Assembly: GCA_009926135.1 (NCBI GenBank)
Contig: RFPL01000004.1
Location: 178,630 to 242,629, forward strand
Direction: 5' to 3'
Origin: Sphingomonadaceae bacterium
Lineage (GTDB): Bacteria; Pseudomonadota; Alphaproteobacteria; Sphingomonadales; Sphingomonadaceae
Length of the DNA stretch: 64,000 bases
Shown here: piece after piece, positions 47,360 to 56,517 of the stretch
Numbering within the stretch: position 1 is the stretch's first letter
How the letters are laid out: each line of letters opens with the position of its first letter
Program-made: the position numbers and the translations under genes
Notes under the pieces: model-generated
Told to the model about the DNA's origin: nothing
What the model saw: only the letters and a program-made list of their open reading frames with translations
The model's database searches: none

Positions 47360-48082
47360 TCAGCGGCGGCCGTAAAGCTTCTGGTGAGCACGCAGCACGA
47401 TGCCGATGATCGTGATGCCTTCGTGGCTGAAGTTGTCGGAATCGGGTCTGCCGATGATGATCGGCTCCTGAAACTCGGGGCGGGTCGATTCTGCGCGCAG
47501 GATGAAATTCTGCCCATCATGATCGAGGCGCTTGCAGGTGAGCTCGTGCAGGTCGTGGCGGTCGCGCTGCACGATCACGATGTCGCCAGGGACGGGCTCG
47601 ATCTCGCCGAACGTGGTGCTCAGGCATTCGAGGTCGGAGCCCGGCGGAATGAGTTTGTCCATGGAGTTGCCCTCCATGCGCAAGGCAAAGCGCTTGCCGC
47701 CAACAACAGGGCTGGGGCCGACTTCTATGTAATAGCGGTCTTCCTCGGGCCACTCGGTTTGCTCGCGCCAGACGCCTGCGGCTACTGCGCCCAGGACCTG
47801 CAGCCGCTCGTAAGGCGCCACTCCGCCAACGCGGGGCAGGACGCTTTCATCACCCGAGACGAGCCGGGAGATGTCAATTCCGAGCGCCTTTGAGAGCCCG
47901 ACCAAAGTTTCCAGTGTCGGGTTGTTGCTGCGGCCGCGCAGGATCTCGCGCACGATGTGCGGCGACTTACCGCCGGTTGCGGAAAGCGAGAGGGAGCGGG
48001 CGTTCCACTCAGCTCCTGGGGCAGTGGCGGCCTCAAGAACCTTCCTGAGGTTTTCGATATTGACGAGTGAGCGTTGGGTCAT
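47360..48082 (-). CDS. Phage repressor, XRE HTH plus S24 peptidase
   Basis: A 240-residue CI/LexA-like repressor: an HTH at about 30-75 (SATGGKSPHIVREILRGRSNNPTLETLVGLSKALGID), then the autoprotease with a cleavage-type VLGAVAAGVW (cut at A-G 102-103), Ser140 in EGNSMD and Lys184. It would keep the early operon silent and fall to SOS-driven self-cleavage. I chose ATG 48082. The frame is open to 48151, but the added 23 residues overlap the control region. It diverges from the early operon. Confidence 0.9.
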   Translation of the reverse strand: MTQRSLVNIENLRKVLEAATAPGAEWNARSLSLSATGGKSPHIVREILRGRSNNPTLETLVGLSKALGIDISRLVSGDESVLPRVGGVAPYERLQVLGAVAAGVWREQTEWPEEDRYYIEVGPSPVVGGKRFALRMEGNSMDKLIPPGSDLECLSTTFGEIEPVPGDIVIVQRDRHDLHELTCKRLDHDGQNFILRAESTRPEFQEPIIIGRPDSDNFSHEGITIIGIVLRAHQKLYGRR

Positions 48083-48178
48083 GGGGCTGTGCCTAGCTCT
48101 GTGGATATTGTCGGTCAATACAAATGTGGGATGTGTCCCTACTTGTGACATGGGATGCGAACGGTATTAATCCGACTC
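48083..48178. promoter_or_regulatory. Divergent control region of repressor and early operon
   Basis: The plus strand shows TTGTGA (48143-48148), 16 bases, then TATTAA (48165-48170), a fair sigma-70 promoter for the early operon. A GTGGGATG unit and an ATGGGATG unit stand 20-25 bp apart and may be operators, but neither is a good palindrome. Confidence 0.5.
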
Positions 48179-48406
48179 ATGACGCATCCTATCCTTCATG
48201 ACATCGACGCCTTCCTCCGCCGCACCAACCTCTCGGAGACCTATTTTGGTCGCCAGGCTGCCAACGACTGGAAGCTGATCAGCCAACTCAGGAAGGGCCG
48301 GCGCCTCTGGCCCCAGACCGAACAGCGCATCCGTGACTTCATGGATACCTACCGCCCGCGCGGGGAGCGCAGTGCCAGCATGCGAGGAGCCGCAAGCCAT
48401 GGTTGA
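48179..48406 (+). CDS. Small putative HTH protein, Cro-like position
   Basis: A 75-residue basic protein (MTHPILHDIDAFLRRTNLSETYFGRQAANDWKLISQLRKGRRLWPQTEQRI). The helix-turn-helix pattern LSETYFGRQAANDWKLISQLRKG and its place as the first gene opposite the repressor make it the likely Cro analogue. The longer frame to 48155 adds unlike residues. The family is not named to me. Confidence 0.7.
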   Translation: MTHPILHDIDAFLRRTNLSETYFGRQAANDWKLISQLRKGRRLWPQTEQRIRDFMDTYRPRGERSASMRGAASHG

Positions 48407-48743
48407 GGACATTACCGCGGCGCGCAAGCTGGCGACCCCGCCCAGCGAAGACATGCTTTGCGCCTGGCTCGATGCGGCTCAGCCGGGCGAGCGTATTGAA
48501 TACCACCGCGGGTTTCTGGCGCGCGATGTCGATACGGCCAAGCCTCAGCGTTTACCCGAATGGCGCCGCCAATCGCTGATGCGCCTTGCGGCCCGCGCTC
48601 GCTGGGCGGCGGAAAACGGAGTGGTCCACCTCGTGCAGATCCGCCGGGGTGCAGGAGATTTCAGTTACGTCGCGATCGCAAGGCCAAGGAGCCCCAGGAT
48701 CCAGTCCATGATTACCGCACTCATGCTGCCCCAGGCGGCCTGA
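48399..48743 (+). CDS. Hypothetical early-operon protein
   Basis: A 114-residue protein (MVEDITAARKLATPPSEDMLCAWLDAAQPGERIEYHRGFLARD). It starts within the end of the previous gene; GAGGAG is 11 bases upstream. It has no membrane segment and no motif known to me. A soluble accessory of phage replication or regulation is possible. Confidence 0.68.
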   Translation: MVEDITAARKLATPPSEDMLCAWLDAAQPGERIEYHRGFLARDVDTAKPQRLPEWRRQSLMRLAARARWAAENGVVHLVQIRRGAGDFSYVAIARPRSPRIQSMITALMLPQAA

Positions 48744-48876
48744 CGGAACAGGGGCAGTGGGGGCTAACCGCGAGGCGCCCACGGATATTCGATCGCCGCG
48801 TCAACCACTGCCCCGCCTTTGCTGGCGGGATTGCTGACGACTGATCGTGCGCAACCACAGACGAAAGGATCACCCG

Positions 48877-49323
48877 ATGACACTTGAGGATCTGCAAAAC
48901 GAGGCCCCGGCCACCCTTGATGCATTGCCAGTCGAAGTGCTGGCCCGCTTGCAGGGGCAGGCGCAGGCCCGGCTTGCCGGCGCATCACAAATGGTCGCCA
49001 TTCTCCATGGCGTGCTCACCCGCCGCTATGCACAAGGTCTCAACGAGACCGGCACGCACCGGCGCGCTGATGGCGATTATGAAATCCGCATCGAGGTGCC
49101 CAAGAACGTCTCGTGGGATCAGGACAAGCTGTCGAGCGCGATCGAGACGATCCGCAGCTGGGGCGAGAACCCTTTCGACTATGTCGAGACCAAGCTCTCG
49201 GTCTCGGAGACCAGCTACAAAGCCTGGCCGCCTGCGATCCGCGACCTGTTCACGCCCGCGCGCACGGTGAAACCCGGCAAGGCGAAGTTCGAGATCGCGC
49301 TCGGGATGAAGGAGGCAGCGTAA
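48877..49323 (+). CDS. Hypothetical early-operon protein
   Basis: A 148-residue mostly helical protein (MTLEDLQNEAPATLDALPVEVLARLQGQAQARLAGASQMVAILHGVL) with a beta-containing second part (EIRIEVPKNVSWDQDKLSSAIETIRSWGENPFDYVETKLSVSETSY). It has an AAAGGA ribosome site, and its stop abuts the following ATPase gene. I do not know a family; linkage to the ATPase and DUF669 genes suggests a role in phage recombination or replication. Confidence 0.72.
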   Translation: MTLEDLQNEAPATLDALPVEVLARLQGQAQARLAGASQMVAILHGVLTRRYAQGLNETGTHRRADGDYEIRIEVPKNVSWDQDKLSSAIETIRSWGENPFDYVETKLSVSETSYKAWPPAIRDLFTPARTVKPGKAKFEIALGMKEAA

Positions 49324-50117
49324 TGGCTATTTCGCTTTCCTCGCTGAACCGCCTCTCGGTTCCGAGGCCCCCGCGCATCGTGATCTACGGGCCGCACGGG
49401 ATCGGCAAGAACACCTTTGCAGGCGCGGCTCCGCGCCCGGTGCTGATCAACCTGGAAGATGGCCATCCGGCCGGCCAAGCGATCGACGCCTTCCCGCGCG
49501 CCGAGAGCTTCACCGAGGTCATGGAAGCGATGCAGGCCCTCTACAACGAGGAGCATGATTTCCAGACGCTGGTGATCGACAGCCTCGACTGGCTGGAACC
49601 GCTCGTCTGGGCGGAAACCATCCGCCGCAACAATGAGGCGAACCCTTCCAAGCAGTGGTCTTCGATCGAGGATGCTGGTTACGGGAAGGGTTATATCGCC
49701 ACCCTCGATGTTTGGCGTGAATACCTTGGCGGCATCAACGCGCTCCGGAACGACAAGGGGCTAGCGGTCATTCAAACCGCGCATGCCGAGGTGAAGCGTT
49801 TCGACAGCCCCGAGACCGAGCCGTTCGACCGCTACCAGATCAAGCTCCACAAGATGGCCTCGGCGCTGGTCCAGGAGCACGCCGACATGGTGTTGTTCGC
49901 CAACTTCAAGACCAGCGTCACCAAATCGGACGTGGGCATGAAGAAGGTCGCGCGCGGCGTCGGGGCGGGCACACGCGTGCTCTACACCGAAGAGCGCCCG
50001 GCCTTTCTGGCCAAGAACCGGCACAATCTTCCCCCAGAACTCCCGCTGTCATGGGAGGCGCTCGCCTCGTCCATGGCCGCTGCGAGCGAGGCTGCCCGCA
50101 TCAGCGAAGCGGCCTGA
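49323..50117 (+). CDS. Phage AAA/RecA-like ATP-binding protein
   Basis: A 264-residue P-loop protein of the AAA_24 type, common in phage recombination/replication modules. The Walker A reads GPHGIGKNT (23-31): the serine or threonine that holds Mg after the lysine is replaced by asparagine, which is odd. Walker B-like QTLVIDSLDWLEP follows near residue 80. The start ATG 49323 overlaps the previous stop. It may load or motor recombinase proteins. Confidence 0.85.
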   Translation: MAISLSSLNRLSVPRPPRIVIYGPHGIGKNTFAGAAPRPVLINLEDGHPAGQAIDAFPRAESFTEVMEAMQALYNEEHDFQTLVIDSLDWLEPLVWAETIRRNNEANPSKQWSSIEDAGYGKGYIATLDVWREYLGGINALRNDKGLAVIQTAHAEVKRFDSPETEPFDRYQIKLHKMASALVQEHADMVLFANFKTSVTKSDVGMKKVARGVGAGTRVLYTEERPAFLAKNRHNLPPELPLSWEALASSMAAASEAARISEAA

Positions 50118-50154
50118 TCGACAACTCCCGTCAAAGACAGAAAGGATCGGGACA

Positions 50155-50679
50155 ATGGCTTATTTCGGAGGCTCGTTCGACGCCTCACAAGTTGAACCCA
50201 AGGGCGATTACCGGCCTTTGCCGCCCGGCGAATACAAAGTGCAGATTACCTCGTCCGAGTTCTGCCAGACCTCGACTGGCAATGGGCATCAGCTCAAGCT
50301 GGAGATGGAAATCCTCGAGGGCGACCAGGCCGGCCGCCGGCTCTATGACCGGCTCAACCTCGACAATCCCAATGCCCAGGCGGTCGAAATCGCGCAGCGC
50401 ACGCTGTCGGCGATCTGCCATGCGGTGGGGAAGCTCTCGGTTCAGGACAGCGAGGAACTGCATATGCTGCCGATGATTGCGGTCGTGATCGTCAAACCCG
50501 AACGCACCGGCAAGGATGGACGGACCTATAGCACCTCGAACGAGGTCCAGACTTACAAGGCGCTTGGGTCTGGGCAGGCAGCGAGCTTTGGCGGCGGCGG
50601 CACGAAGCCCGCAAACGCGGCGCCTGCTGCCGGTAGCGGCCAGTCTGCCTCGGCGCCCTGGAAGCGCAGCGCAGCTTAA
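50155..50679 (+). CDS. DUF669 phage protein
   Basis: The 174-residue protein matches DUF669: GDYRPLPPGEYKVQITSSEFCQTSTGNGHQLKLEMEILEGDQAGRRLYDRLNLDNPN. Its beta-rich body followed by a Gly/Ala-rich, disordered tail resembles phage single-strand-binding proteins, and DUF669 genes stand beside AAA_24 ATPase genes in many phages, as here. DNA binding is inferred. Confidence 0.85.
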   Translation: MAYFGGSFDASQVEPKGDYRPLPPGEYKVQITSSEFCQTSTGNGHQLKLEMEILEGDQAGRRLYDRLNLDNPNAQAVEIAQRTLSAICHAVGKLSVQDSEELHMLPMIAVVIVKPERTGKDGRTYSTSNEVQTYKALGSGQAASFGGGGTKPANAAPAAGSGQSASAPWKRSAA

Positions 50680-50760
50680 GCCTGGAGGGCAGGACGGAAC
50701 GGGGTCGAAGCGTCCGTCCTGCCACCCATTCCCCTGACTGAAAGATCGAAGGAGCAGGCA

Positions 50761-51864
50761 ATGGCCGCTCTACCTGAATTTGTGTGTCCAACGCTAGCCT
50801 CTGCCGACAGGGCGCTGGTCGATGGGCAGGATATGCGTCGGCGTGCCTATCTTGGCATGTCAGCGATTGGCAGCGCCTGCGCGCGTGCACTCTGGTACCA
50901 GTTCCGCTGGGCCATGCTGGTCCGCTTTGATGCAACGACGCTCAAGCGCTTTGAAGACGGCCACCGCAGCGAGGATCTTGCTGTGGCGCGCCTCAAGCGG
51001 CTTCCCGGCCTCACCGTCCATGAAACCGATGCGGCCGGCGGGCAGTGGGGCTTTAAGGATTTTGGCGGGCACTTTTCTGGCCACATGGACGGGGTCTGTG
51101 TTGGGCTCGTGCAGGCGCCGAAGACCTGGCACGTGCTCGAGATCAAGGCCTCGGAGCAGTGGCAGGACCTCGACAAGGTGCGCCGCAAGGTGGGCGAGAA
51201 GTCAGCGCTCGCCGAGTGGAACCCGGTCTATTACGCGCAGGCCGTCCTCTACATGGACTATGCCGGCATCGACCGGCACTGGCTGGTTTGCGTCTCGCCT
51301 GGCGGGCGGCGCTGGACGGCGGTGCGCACCAATGCCGACCCGGCCTTTGCGGCAGTCCTGAAGGCGAAGGCTGAGAGCATCATCTTCTCCGATCACGCCC
51401 CCAGCCGGATCGGCGGGCCAGACAGTTTTGCCTGCAGGTTCTGCGACCTTACGCCGCTGTGCCATGATGGTGCGCGCGCTGAGCGCAATTGCCGCACCTG
51501 TATGGATGCTGGAGTGGCTCACGATGGCTATTGGTTCTGCGTCCGCTACGGCCATGAGCTTTCGCGCACCGATCAGGAAGCAGGTTGCGCTGATCACCGA
51601 TATCTCCCTGATCTGGTCGCGGGCGAACAGGTCGATGTCGAGCACGGGCGGATCATCTACCGGATGGCCGATGGCTCGCAGTGGGTCGATGACGGTCCCT
51701 ATATGTATGCTCCAGGTGATGTCATCGACCGGCATGTCTGCCGCTCGTGCGGCTCGTTTTCCTGGACTGTGACCGAAGGCAAAGGGCCGCACGCAGCGGG
51801 CCTGCGCTGCACGGGCTGCAATGCGAGCGGTGGCTGGCTTCCGAAATCCGAGGTGGCAGCATGA
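50761..51864 (+). CDS. PD-(D/E)XK nuclease family protein with Cys clusters
   Basis: A 367-residue protein. A GHMDGV...HVLEIKASEQ segment (residues about 105-135) fits the PD-(D/E)XK exonuclease core of the RecB/Cas4 kind. Further on, CRFCDLTPLCH, the CRTCMDAG region and a C-terminal CRSCG...CTGCNASG form three cysteine sets that may bind zinc or Fe-S. It likely trims or processes phage DNA ends with the adjacent helicase. The stop codon overlaps the helicase start by four bases. Confidence 0.82.
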   Translation: MAALPEFVCPTLASADRALVDGQDMRRRAYLGMSAIGSACARALWYQFRWAMLVRFDATTLKRFEDGHRSEDLAVARLKRLPGLTVHETDAAGGQWGFKDFGGHFSGHMDGVCVGLVQAPKTWHVLEIKASEQWQDLDKVRRKVGEKSALAEWNPVYYAQAVLYMDYAGIDRHWLVCVSPGGRRWTAVRTNADPAFAAVLKAKAESIIFSDHAPSRIGGPDSFACRFCDLTPLCHDGARAERNCRTCMDAGVAHDGYWFCVRYGHELSRTDQEAGCADHRYLPDLVAGEQVDVEHGRIIYRMADGSQWVDDGPYMYAPGDVIDRHVCRSCGSFSWTVTEGKGPHAAGLRCTGCNASGGWLPKSEVAA

Positions 51865-53465
51865 GCGCGCCTCTCACCCTGCGCCCCTATCAGGAGGCTG
51901 CCCTCACGGACCTGTGGGGATGGTTTACGAACCAGTCGGGCAATCCGCTTGTCATCCTGCCCACCGGTGCGGGCAAGAGCCTGGTCATTGCCGAATGGTC
52001 GAAGCTGGTGTTCGAGACCGATCCCACGGCCTGCATCCTCGTGCTGACCCATGTGCGCGAACTGGTCGCGCAAAACGCGGCAGAGCTGGTTGGCCTCTGG
52101 CCTGAGGCGCCGTGGGGGATCTATTCGGCGGGGCTCGGCCGGCGCGATATCGGCGCGCAGCTGCTGTTCGCCTCGATCCAGTCGATCCACAAGAAGGCCT
52201 ACAACCTGCCTCGCCGGGTCGACATGGTGTTGATCGATGAAGCCCACATGATCCCGCGCAATGCCGACACCATGTACGGCAAATTCCTCGCTGATCTCAT
52301 GACCATCAATCCCGCGCTCAAGATCATCGGGCTCACCGCAACCCCATTCCGGCTTGATAGCGGCCGGCTCGACAAGGGCGAGGACGCGATGTTTGACGGC
52401 ATCGCCCACGAGACGAACGTGCGTGGGCTCATTGACGATGGATTTCTCTGCCCGCCGATCAGTTTCCGGCAGGCAGCCCAGATCGACACGAGTGGGGTTG
52501 GTACGCGCGGCGGGGAGTTTATCTCGTCACAGCTCGAAGAAGCGGCGCTCGACCAGAGTGTGATCAACCGGATTGCTGACCGGATTGTCGAGCAGGGAGC
52601 AGATCGGCGCGGCTGGCTGGTGTTCGGCTGTACTATCAAGCACTGCGAAGCGCTGTGCGATGCGCTCACCGAGCGGGGCTTTGCAGGCGCAGGCGTTTAT
52701 GGTCACACCGACCAGCGCGAGCGTGACCGGATCATTGCCGACTTCAAGGCCGAGCGGCTGCGCTTCCTCGTCAGCCAGGGTGTGCTGACGACCGGGTTCA
52801 ACGCGCGTCATGTCGATCTCATTGCGCTGGCGCGGCCCACCAAGTCGACCGGGCTCTATATCCAGATGATCGGGCGCGGCACGCGGCTCTCGCCCGAGAC
52901 GGGTAAGGCCAACTGCCTGATCCTCGACTTTGGCGGCAACATCGCCCGGCACGGCCCCTTCGATGACCCGGCGATCCCGGACAAGAAGAGCAAGGGGGAG
53001 GGGCCTGCACCCTACAAGACCTGTCCCGAATGCGAGTGCGTTTGCGGCACCATGACGGCCTTTTGCCCTGCCTGCGGGTTCGAGTTTCCGCCGCCCGATC
53101 GGCGCGTCACGACCCGGCCTGAGCAAACCTCGGTTCTGGCGGTCGAGACTGACTGGATTGAGGTGGAGGGGGTTTCCTTCCGGCGCCATGAAAAGGAGGG
53201 CTCACCGCCGTCACTGCGGGTGACCTACAAAGCTGGTCTGACAGTCCACCGCGAATGGATCTGCTTCGAGCACTCAGGCTATGCCCGCACCAAGGCGGAA
53301 AGCTGGTGGATGCGGCGTGGGCCCACCCCCGTGCCCAAGTCCGTGGGCGAGGCCTTGGCCCGTCAGCACCAGCTTGCCGTTCCCAGCCACATCCGGGTCA
53401 AGCCCTCGGGCCGGTTCCACGAGATCACGGCCTTCCGGTTTGATCCCGGTCGGCTGGCGGCGTGA
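51861..53465 (+). CDS. DEAD/DEAH-box helicase (RadD-like)
   Basis: A 534-residue SF2 helicase with Walker A PTGAGKS (near 37-43), DEAH in LIDEAHM, motif III GLTATPF, and a C-terminal RecA-like half with QMIGRGTRL. A CxxC pair (CPECECVCG, CPACG) near residue 400 is a zinc site, typical of RadD/YejH-like proteins. It starts ATGA in the nuclease stop. It may unwind or remodel phage replication or recombination intermediates. Confidence 0.9.
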   Translation: MSAPLTLRPYQEAALTDLWGWFTNQSGNPLVILPTGAGKSLVIAEWSKLVFETDPTACILVLTHVRELVAQNAAELVGLWPEAPWGIYSAGLGRRDIGAQLLFASIQSIHKKAYNLPRRVDMVLIDEAHMIPRNADTMYGKFLADLMTINPALKIIGLTATPFRLDSGRLDKGEDAMFDGIAHETNVRGLIDDGFLCPPISFRQAAQIDTSGVGTRGGEFISSQLEEAALDQSVINRIADRIVEQGADRRGWLVFGCTIKHCEALCDALTERGFAGAGVYGHTDQRERDRIIADFKAERLRFLVSQGVLTTGFNARHVDLIALARPTKSTGLYIQMIGRGTRLSPETGKANCLILDFGGNIARHGPFDDPAIPDKKSKGEGPAPYKTCPECECVCGTMTAFCPACGFEFPPPDRRVTTRPEQTSVLAVETDWIEVEGVSFRRHEKEGSPPSLRVTYKAGLTVHREWICFEHSGYARTKAESWWMRRGPTPVPKSVGEALARQHQLAVPSHIRVKPSGRFHEITAFRFDPGRLAA

Positions 53466-53791
53466 GGTCGTGCTTCTGTGGCCGCGCCGCGCGCGGGTTC
53501 GCCTGGCACGACTTCAAGAGCGCTTTCTTTGATCGTCTCCCACCCATCCACGCCTGTTCGATGGCGTGCCTCGATGTCGCCACAGGAAGGCGCGGTAATA
53601 TGCAGTTGAACGTTGATGAAAAGCGCGCCGTACGTACCGCCAGCCCCGCGATCGGGGAATGGCTCGACGCGCTCGGCAAAACCGATCTTGCGCAGATGAC
53701 GCAAAGCGAATGGCTGGGCTTTCTGACCCAGGTCTATGCCTCGGTCTGCGCGGAAGTTCGCAAGATCTGGGAAAACGAGGTGCCGTTCTGA
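53462..53791 (+). CDS. DUF6511-like protein
   Basis: A 109-residue protein. The N-terminus has CFCGRAARGF and a CSMACL pair, a probable zinc finger, then VDEKRAVRTASPAIGEWLDALGKTDLAQMTQSEW, which fits the DUF6511 pattern I recall (GKTDLA). Function unknown. It overlaps the helicase gene by four bases and touches the next gene. Confidence 0.7.
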   Translation: MRSCFCGRAARGFAWHDFKSAFFDRLPPIHACSMACLDVATGRRGNMQLNVDEKRAVRTASPAIGEWLDALGKTDLAQMTQSEWLGFLTQVYASVCAEVRKIWENEVPF

Positions 53792-56166
53792 TGGCATCTC
53801 TGGCTTTTGACCCTGACATTGTCCGCCCCCTGTTCGAGAGCCTCGATCAGATCCACCTCGTCTACATCCATCCCAACGGGGTGGGCGTGCATGGGCGCGA
53901 TTTTGGTGACCGGCTCGAGGAGGCATTGGCCGATGCCGCCAAGGTCAATGCGAACGGGTTCAACATCTACTGGACGGTGAACCGGGTTGCGACGGGGCTG
54001 AACAAGAAGCCGGGCAAGCAGGACATTCGCGCCGCGCGTTTTGTCCATGTCGACATCGATCCGCCCAAGTCCGGCGGCGCGTTCGACAAGGCTGAGATCA
54101 CTGCGGCGCTCCAGGAAATCGCCTGCCCGCCGAGTTTTATCATCGATTCCGGTGGCGGGCTGCAGGCATTCTGGCGGCTTGATGGCGCCTGCGCCAACCT
54201 TGCCAGCATCGAGGCGATCAACCTGCAGGCGCGCGACTGGTTCGAGGCCGACGCTTGCCAGAATATCGATCGGCTGATGCGGGTGCCGGGATCGGTGAAC
54301 TATCCTGACAAGCGCAAAATTGCGCGTGGCCGAACGGCCTGTCTCGCGACTTGGGCCGCACCTGATGAAGGCGCTACCTGGGCGCCTGAAAATCTTGCGG
54401 CTAGCTTTCCCCCACCGCGCACCCCGGAACCAGGCACTGCGCGCGCGTCCCACACGCTTCCAGCCGATGTCGAGCTCGTCACGCCGGATGATCTGGGACT
54501 CAGCGTGCTTGATCCACTGCGTCTCGCCGTCGAAACCCCGCCCGGTCAGGACCGTTCCGGTGACGGGCTGGCGGCCACCCGGCTGATGGCCAACGCGGGT
54601 TATGCCAACGCCCAGATCATGGGCGTGCTGCTCAATCGCGCCAATGCGGTGTCGGGCCACTTCCTTGATCAACGCGATCCGCGCCGGGCAGCGGCGCGTG
54701 CGATCCAGCTGGTGCGCCAGGACAGTCCGGCCGAGGGCTTGTCGCTGCACGCGCCGATCATGTCCAACGCCGACTTCGCCATGTTTGTCGCCAACGAGAA
54801 GGCTAAGGTCCGCCACGTCATGGTGCCGGCGACCTTGCGTGACGAGCATGACGACCATGATGACGATGATCATGAACAGTCGTCGTCGATCATCGGCATG
54901 CCGGGCTGGCAACGCGATCTTGGTGACGGGGCACTGGCACAGTTCGTGGCGCACACCTGTGCCTCGGCGCCGTCGCCGCAGCCATGGCTAACGCTCGGGG
55001 CCGGGCTTGCCATGTTCGGGGCGGCTGCCGGACGGCGTTATGCGGGGCCAACGAACCTGCGCACCAATCTCTATGCGATCGGCATCGCGGATTCAGGCGG
55101 AGGGAAGGATCATCCCTTGCGTGCTTCCACCCGGCTGATGATCGCTGCAGGGCTCGCCAACCACGTGGGCTCGTCGAAGATTGCCTCGGGTGCTGGCCTG
55201 CTGACTGCGATCACGCGCAACCCATCGATCTACTTCCCACTCGATGAGGTCGGGTTCCTGATCTCCTCGGCCGCCGACCGCAAGCGCGCGCCCAAGCATC
55301 TCACCGAGATCATCGACAACCTCACCGAATTCTACAGCCTGGCTGACAGCACCTTCCTTGGCATTGCCTATGCGAACGACAAGGAGAAGCCGCGCGAGGT
55401 TATCGAGCAGCCGTGTCTCTGCCTGTTCGGGGTAACGACGCCGGGCGTGTTCTGGGGCTCGCTCTCCAGCGACAACGTGATTGACGGCAGTCTGGCCCGC
55501 ATGCTGATCTTCGAGAGCGAGAACCACTACCCGGATCCCCAGCACGACCTGATCTCGAACGAACCGCCTGGCGATCTGGCGGCGCTGATGGAGGCGGTAG
55601 CGAAGGGGGCAGACGGCTCAACGCCGTTCCCGCTGGGCAATGCGGCGTCCGCGATCCCGAAGCCCTGGACGGTGCCTTATGCAACGCCGCAGGCTGAAGC
55701 TCGGGCCCGGGCAATGCGCGAGGAGCAGATCGACATGCTGCGCCGGCACCAGGGCACGCATCTGACCGGCATCATCGCGCGGCTTGCCGAGAATGCCGCG
55801 AAGGTCGCGCTCATCAAGGCGATCACGGATAATCCCGGCAGCCCGCAGATCACGGCAGCAGACCTCGACTGGGGCATGGGGATCGCAAGCCGGAGCGTGC
55901 AGACCCTGATGCATGCGGTGAAGGAGCGCGTGGCCGACAACGACTACGAGGCGCTGATCAAGCGGGTTCACAAGGTCATCGCCGATGCCGGAAGTGCGGG
56001 GATCGATGGCAAGGAGCTCAGCCGCAAGAGCCAGTTCCTCGACCGGCGCAAGCGTGCCGACATCGTCGCCCACCTGGAGGAGGCCGGGATGATCCGGGGC
56101 CAGATATTTGCGCAGCCCGCCGGTGAGCGTGGACGTCCGCGCACCATCTATTTTGATATCGCATGA
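53791..56166 (+). CDS. Phage primase/helicase-like replication protein
   Basis: A 791-residue protein. The N-terminal about 230 residues resemble RepB-like DNA primase: VHVDIDPPKSGGAFDKAEI and PSFIIDSGGGLQAFWRLDG carry the acidic and glycine-rich active site. A short Asp/His/Glu-rich linker (351-364) follows, then a C-terminal DUF3987/ATPase-type domain with GGGKD (436-440), which is non-canonical for a Walker A. It may prime and help unwind the element's DNA. No other replicase is visible in the window. Confidence 0.85.
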   Translation: MASLAFDPDIVRPLFESLDQIHLVYIHPNGVGVHGRDFGDRLEEALADAAKVNANGFNIYWTVNRVATGLNKKPGKQDIRAARFVHVDIDPPKSGGAFDKAEITAALQEIACPPSFIIDSGGGLQAFWRLDGACANLASIEAINLQARDWFEADACQNIDRLMRVPGSVNYPDKRKIARGRTACLATWAAPDEGATWAPENLAASFPPPRTPEPGTARASHTLPADVELVTPDDLGLSVLDPLRLAVETPPGQDRSGDGLAATRLMANAGYANAQIMGVLLNRANAVSGHFLDQRDPRRAAARAIQLVRQDSPAEGLSLHAPIMSNADFAMFVANEKAKVRHVMVPATLRDEHDDHDDDDHEQSSSIIGMPGWQRDLGDGALAQFVAHTCASAPSPQPWLTLGAGLAMFGAAAGRRYAGPTNLRTNLYAIGIADSGGGKDHPLRASTRLMIAAGLANHVGSSKIASGAGLLTAITRNPSIYFPLDEVGFLISSAADRKRAPKHLTEIIDNLTEFYSLADSTFLGIAYANDKEKPREVIEQPCLCLFGVTTPGVFWGSLSSDNVIDGSLARMLIFESENHYPDPQHDLISNEPPGDLAALMEAVAKGADGSTPFPLGNAASAIPKPWTVPYATPQAEARARAMREEQIDMLRRHQGTHLTGIIARLAENAAKVALIKAITDNPGSPQITAADLDWGMGIASRSVQTLMHAVKERVADNDYEALIKRVHKVIADAGSAGIDGKELSRKSQFLDRRKRADIVAHLEEAGMIRGQIFAQPAGERGRPRTIYFDIA

Positions 56167-56177
56167 AAGGACGAAAA

Positions 56178-56447
56178 ATGACTGAAGAGACTTGCGCTGC
56201 GTGCCGCTTTTACTCGCTGGCCTATCGGCCGGGCCTGGGGCAGTGCCGCCGCAACCCGCCTGTGGTTTTGCCATTTGAATGGGACATGTCAGCGCATTCC
56301 GCCGAGCCGATACCGCAGGTGGCATCCCACACGGTCTTCCCGGTGGTCGACGAGGAAGATTGGTGCGGTGCGTTTGAGCAGCGCCGCAATGCCGAGGGAT
56401 TGAGCGAACCTGTAAAGGAAGCGGATATTCCTTTGCAGATCGGGTGA
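56178..56447 (+). CDS. Small cysteine-containing protein
   Basis: An 89-residue protein with CAACRFYS, a Cys in GQCRRNPP and a later WCGAFEQ, four cysteines in a zinc-like spacing. ATG 56178 follows AAAGGACG; a start at 56163 is possible by overlap. Its last 37 bases lie in the first of two palindromes. Function not known. Confidence 0.65.
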   Translation: MTEETCAACRFYSLAYRPGLGQCRRNPPVVLPFEWDMSAHSAEPIPQVASHTVFPVVDEEDWCGAFEQRRNAEGLSEPVKEADIPLQIG

Positions 56448-56477
56448 ATGTGTAAAGGAAACGGGGTTTTCTTTACA
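56411..56477. repeat. Two 27-bp palindromes at a 40-bp period
   Basis: TGTAAAGGAA, seven bases, and a TTCCTTTGCA arm (56411-56437); then the same TGTAAAGGAA, seven bases, TTTCTTTACA (56451-56477). The two units begin exactly 40 bp apart. They lie between the convergent ends of the early operon and hipA and could be bidirectional terminators or protein sites. Confidence 0.75.
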
Positions 56478-56517
56478 TATCCTGCCACGGCTTTCCAACC
56501 GTCTCAGGAGGATGGTC

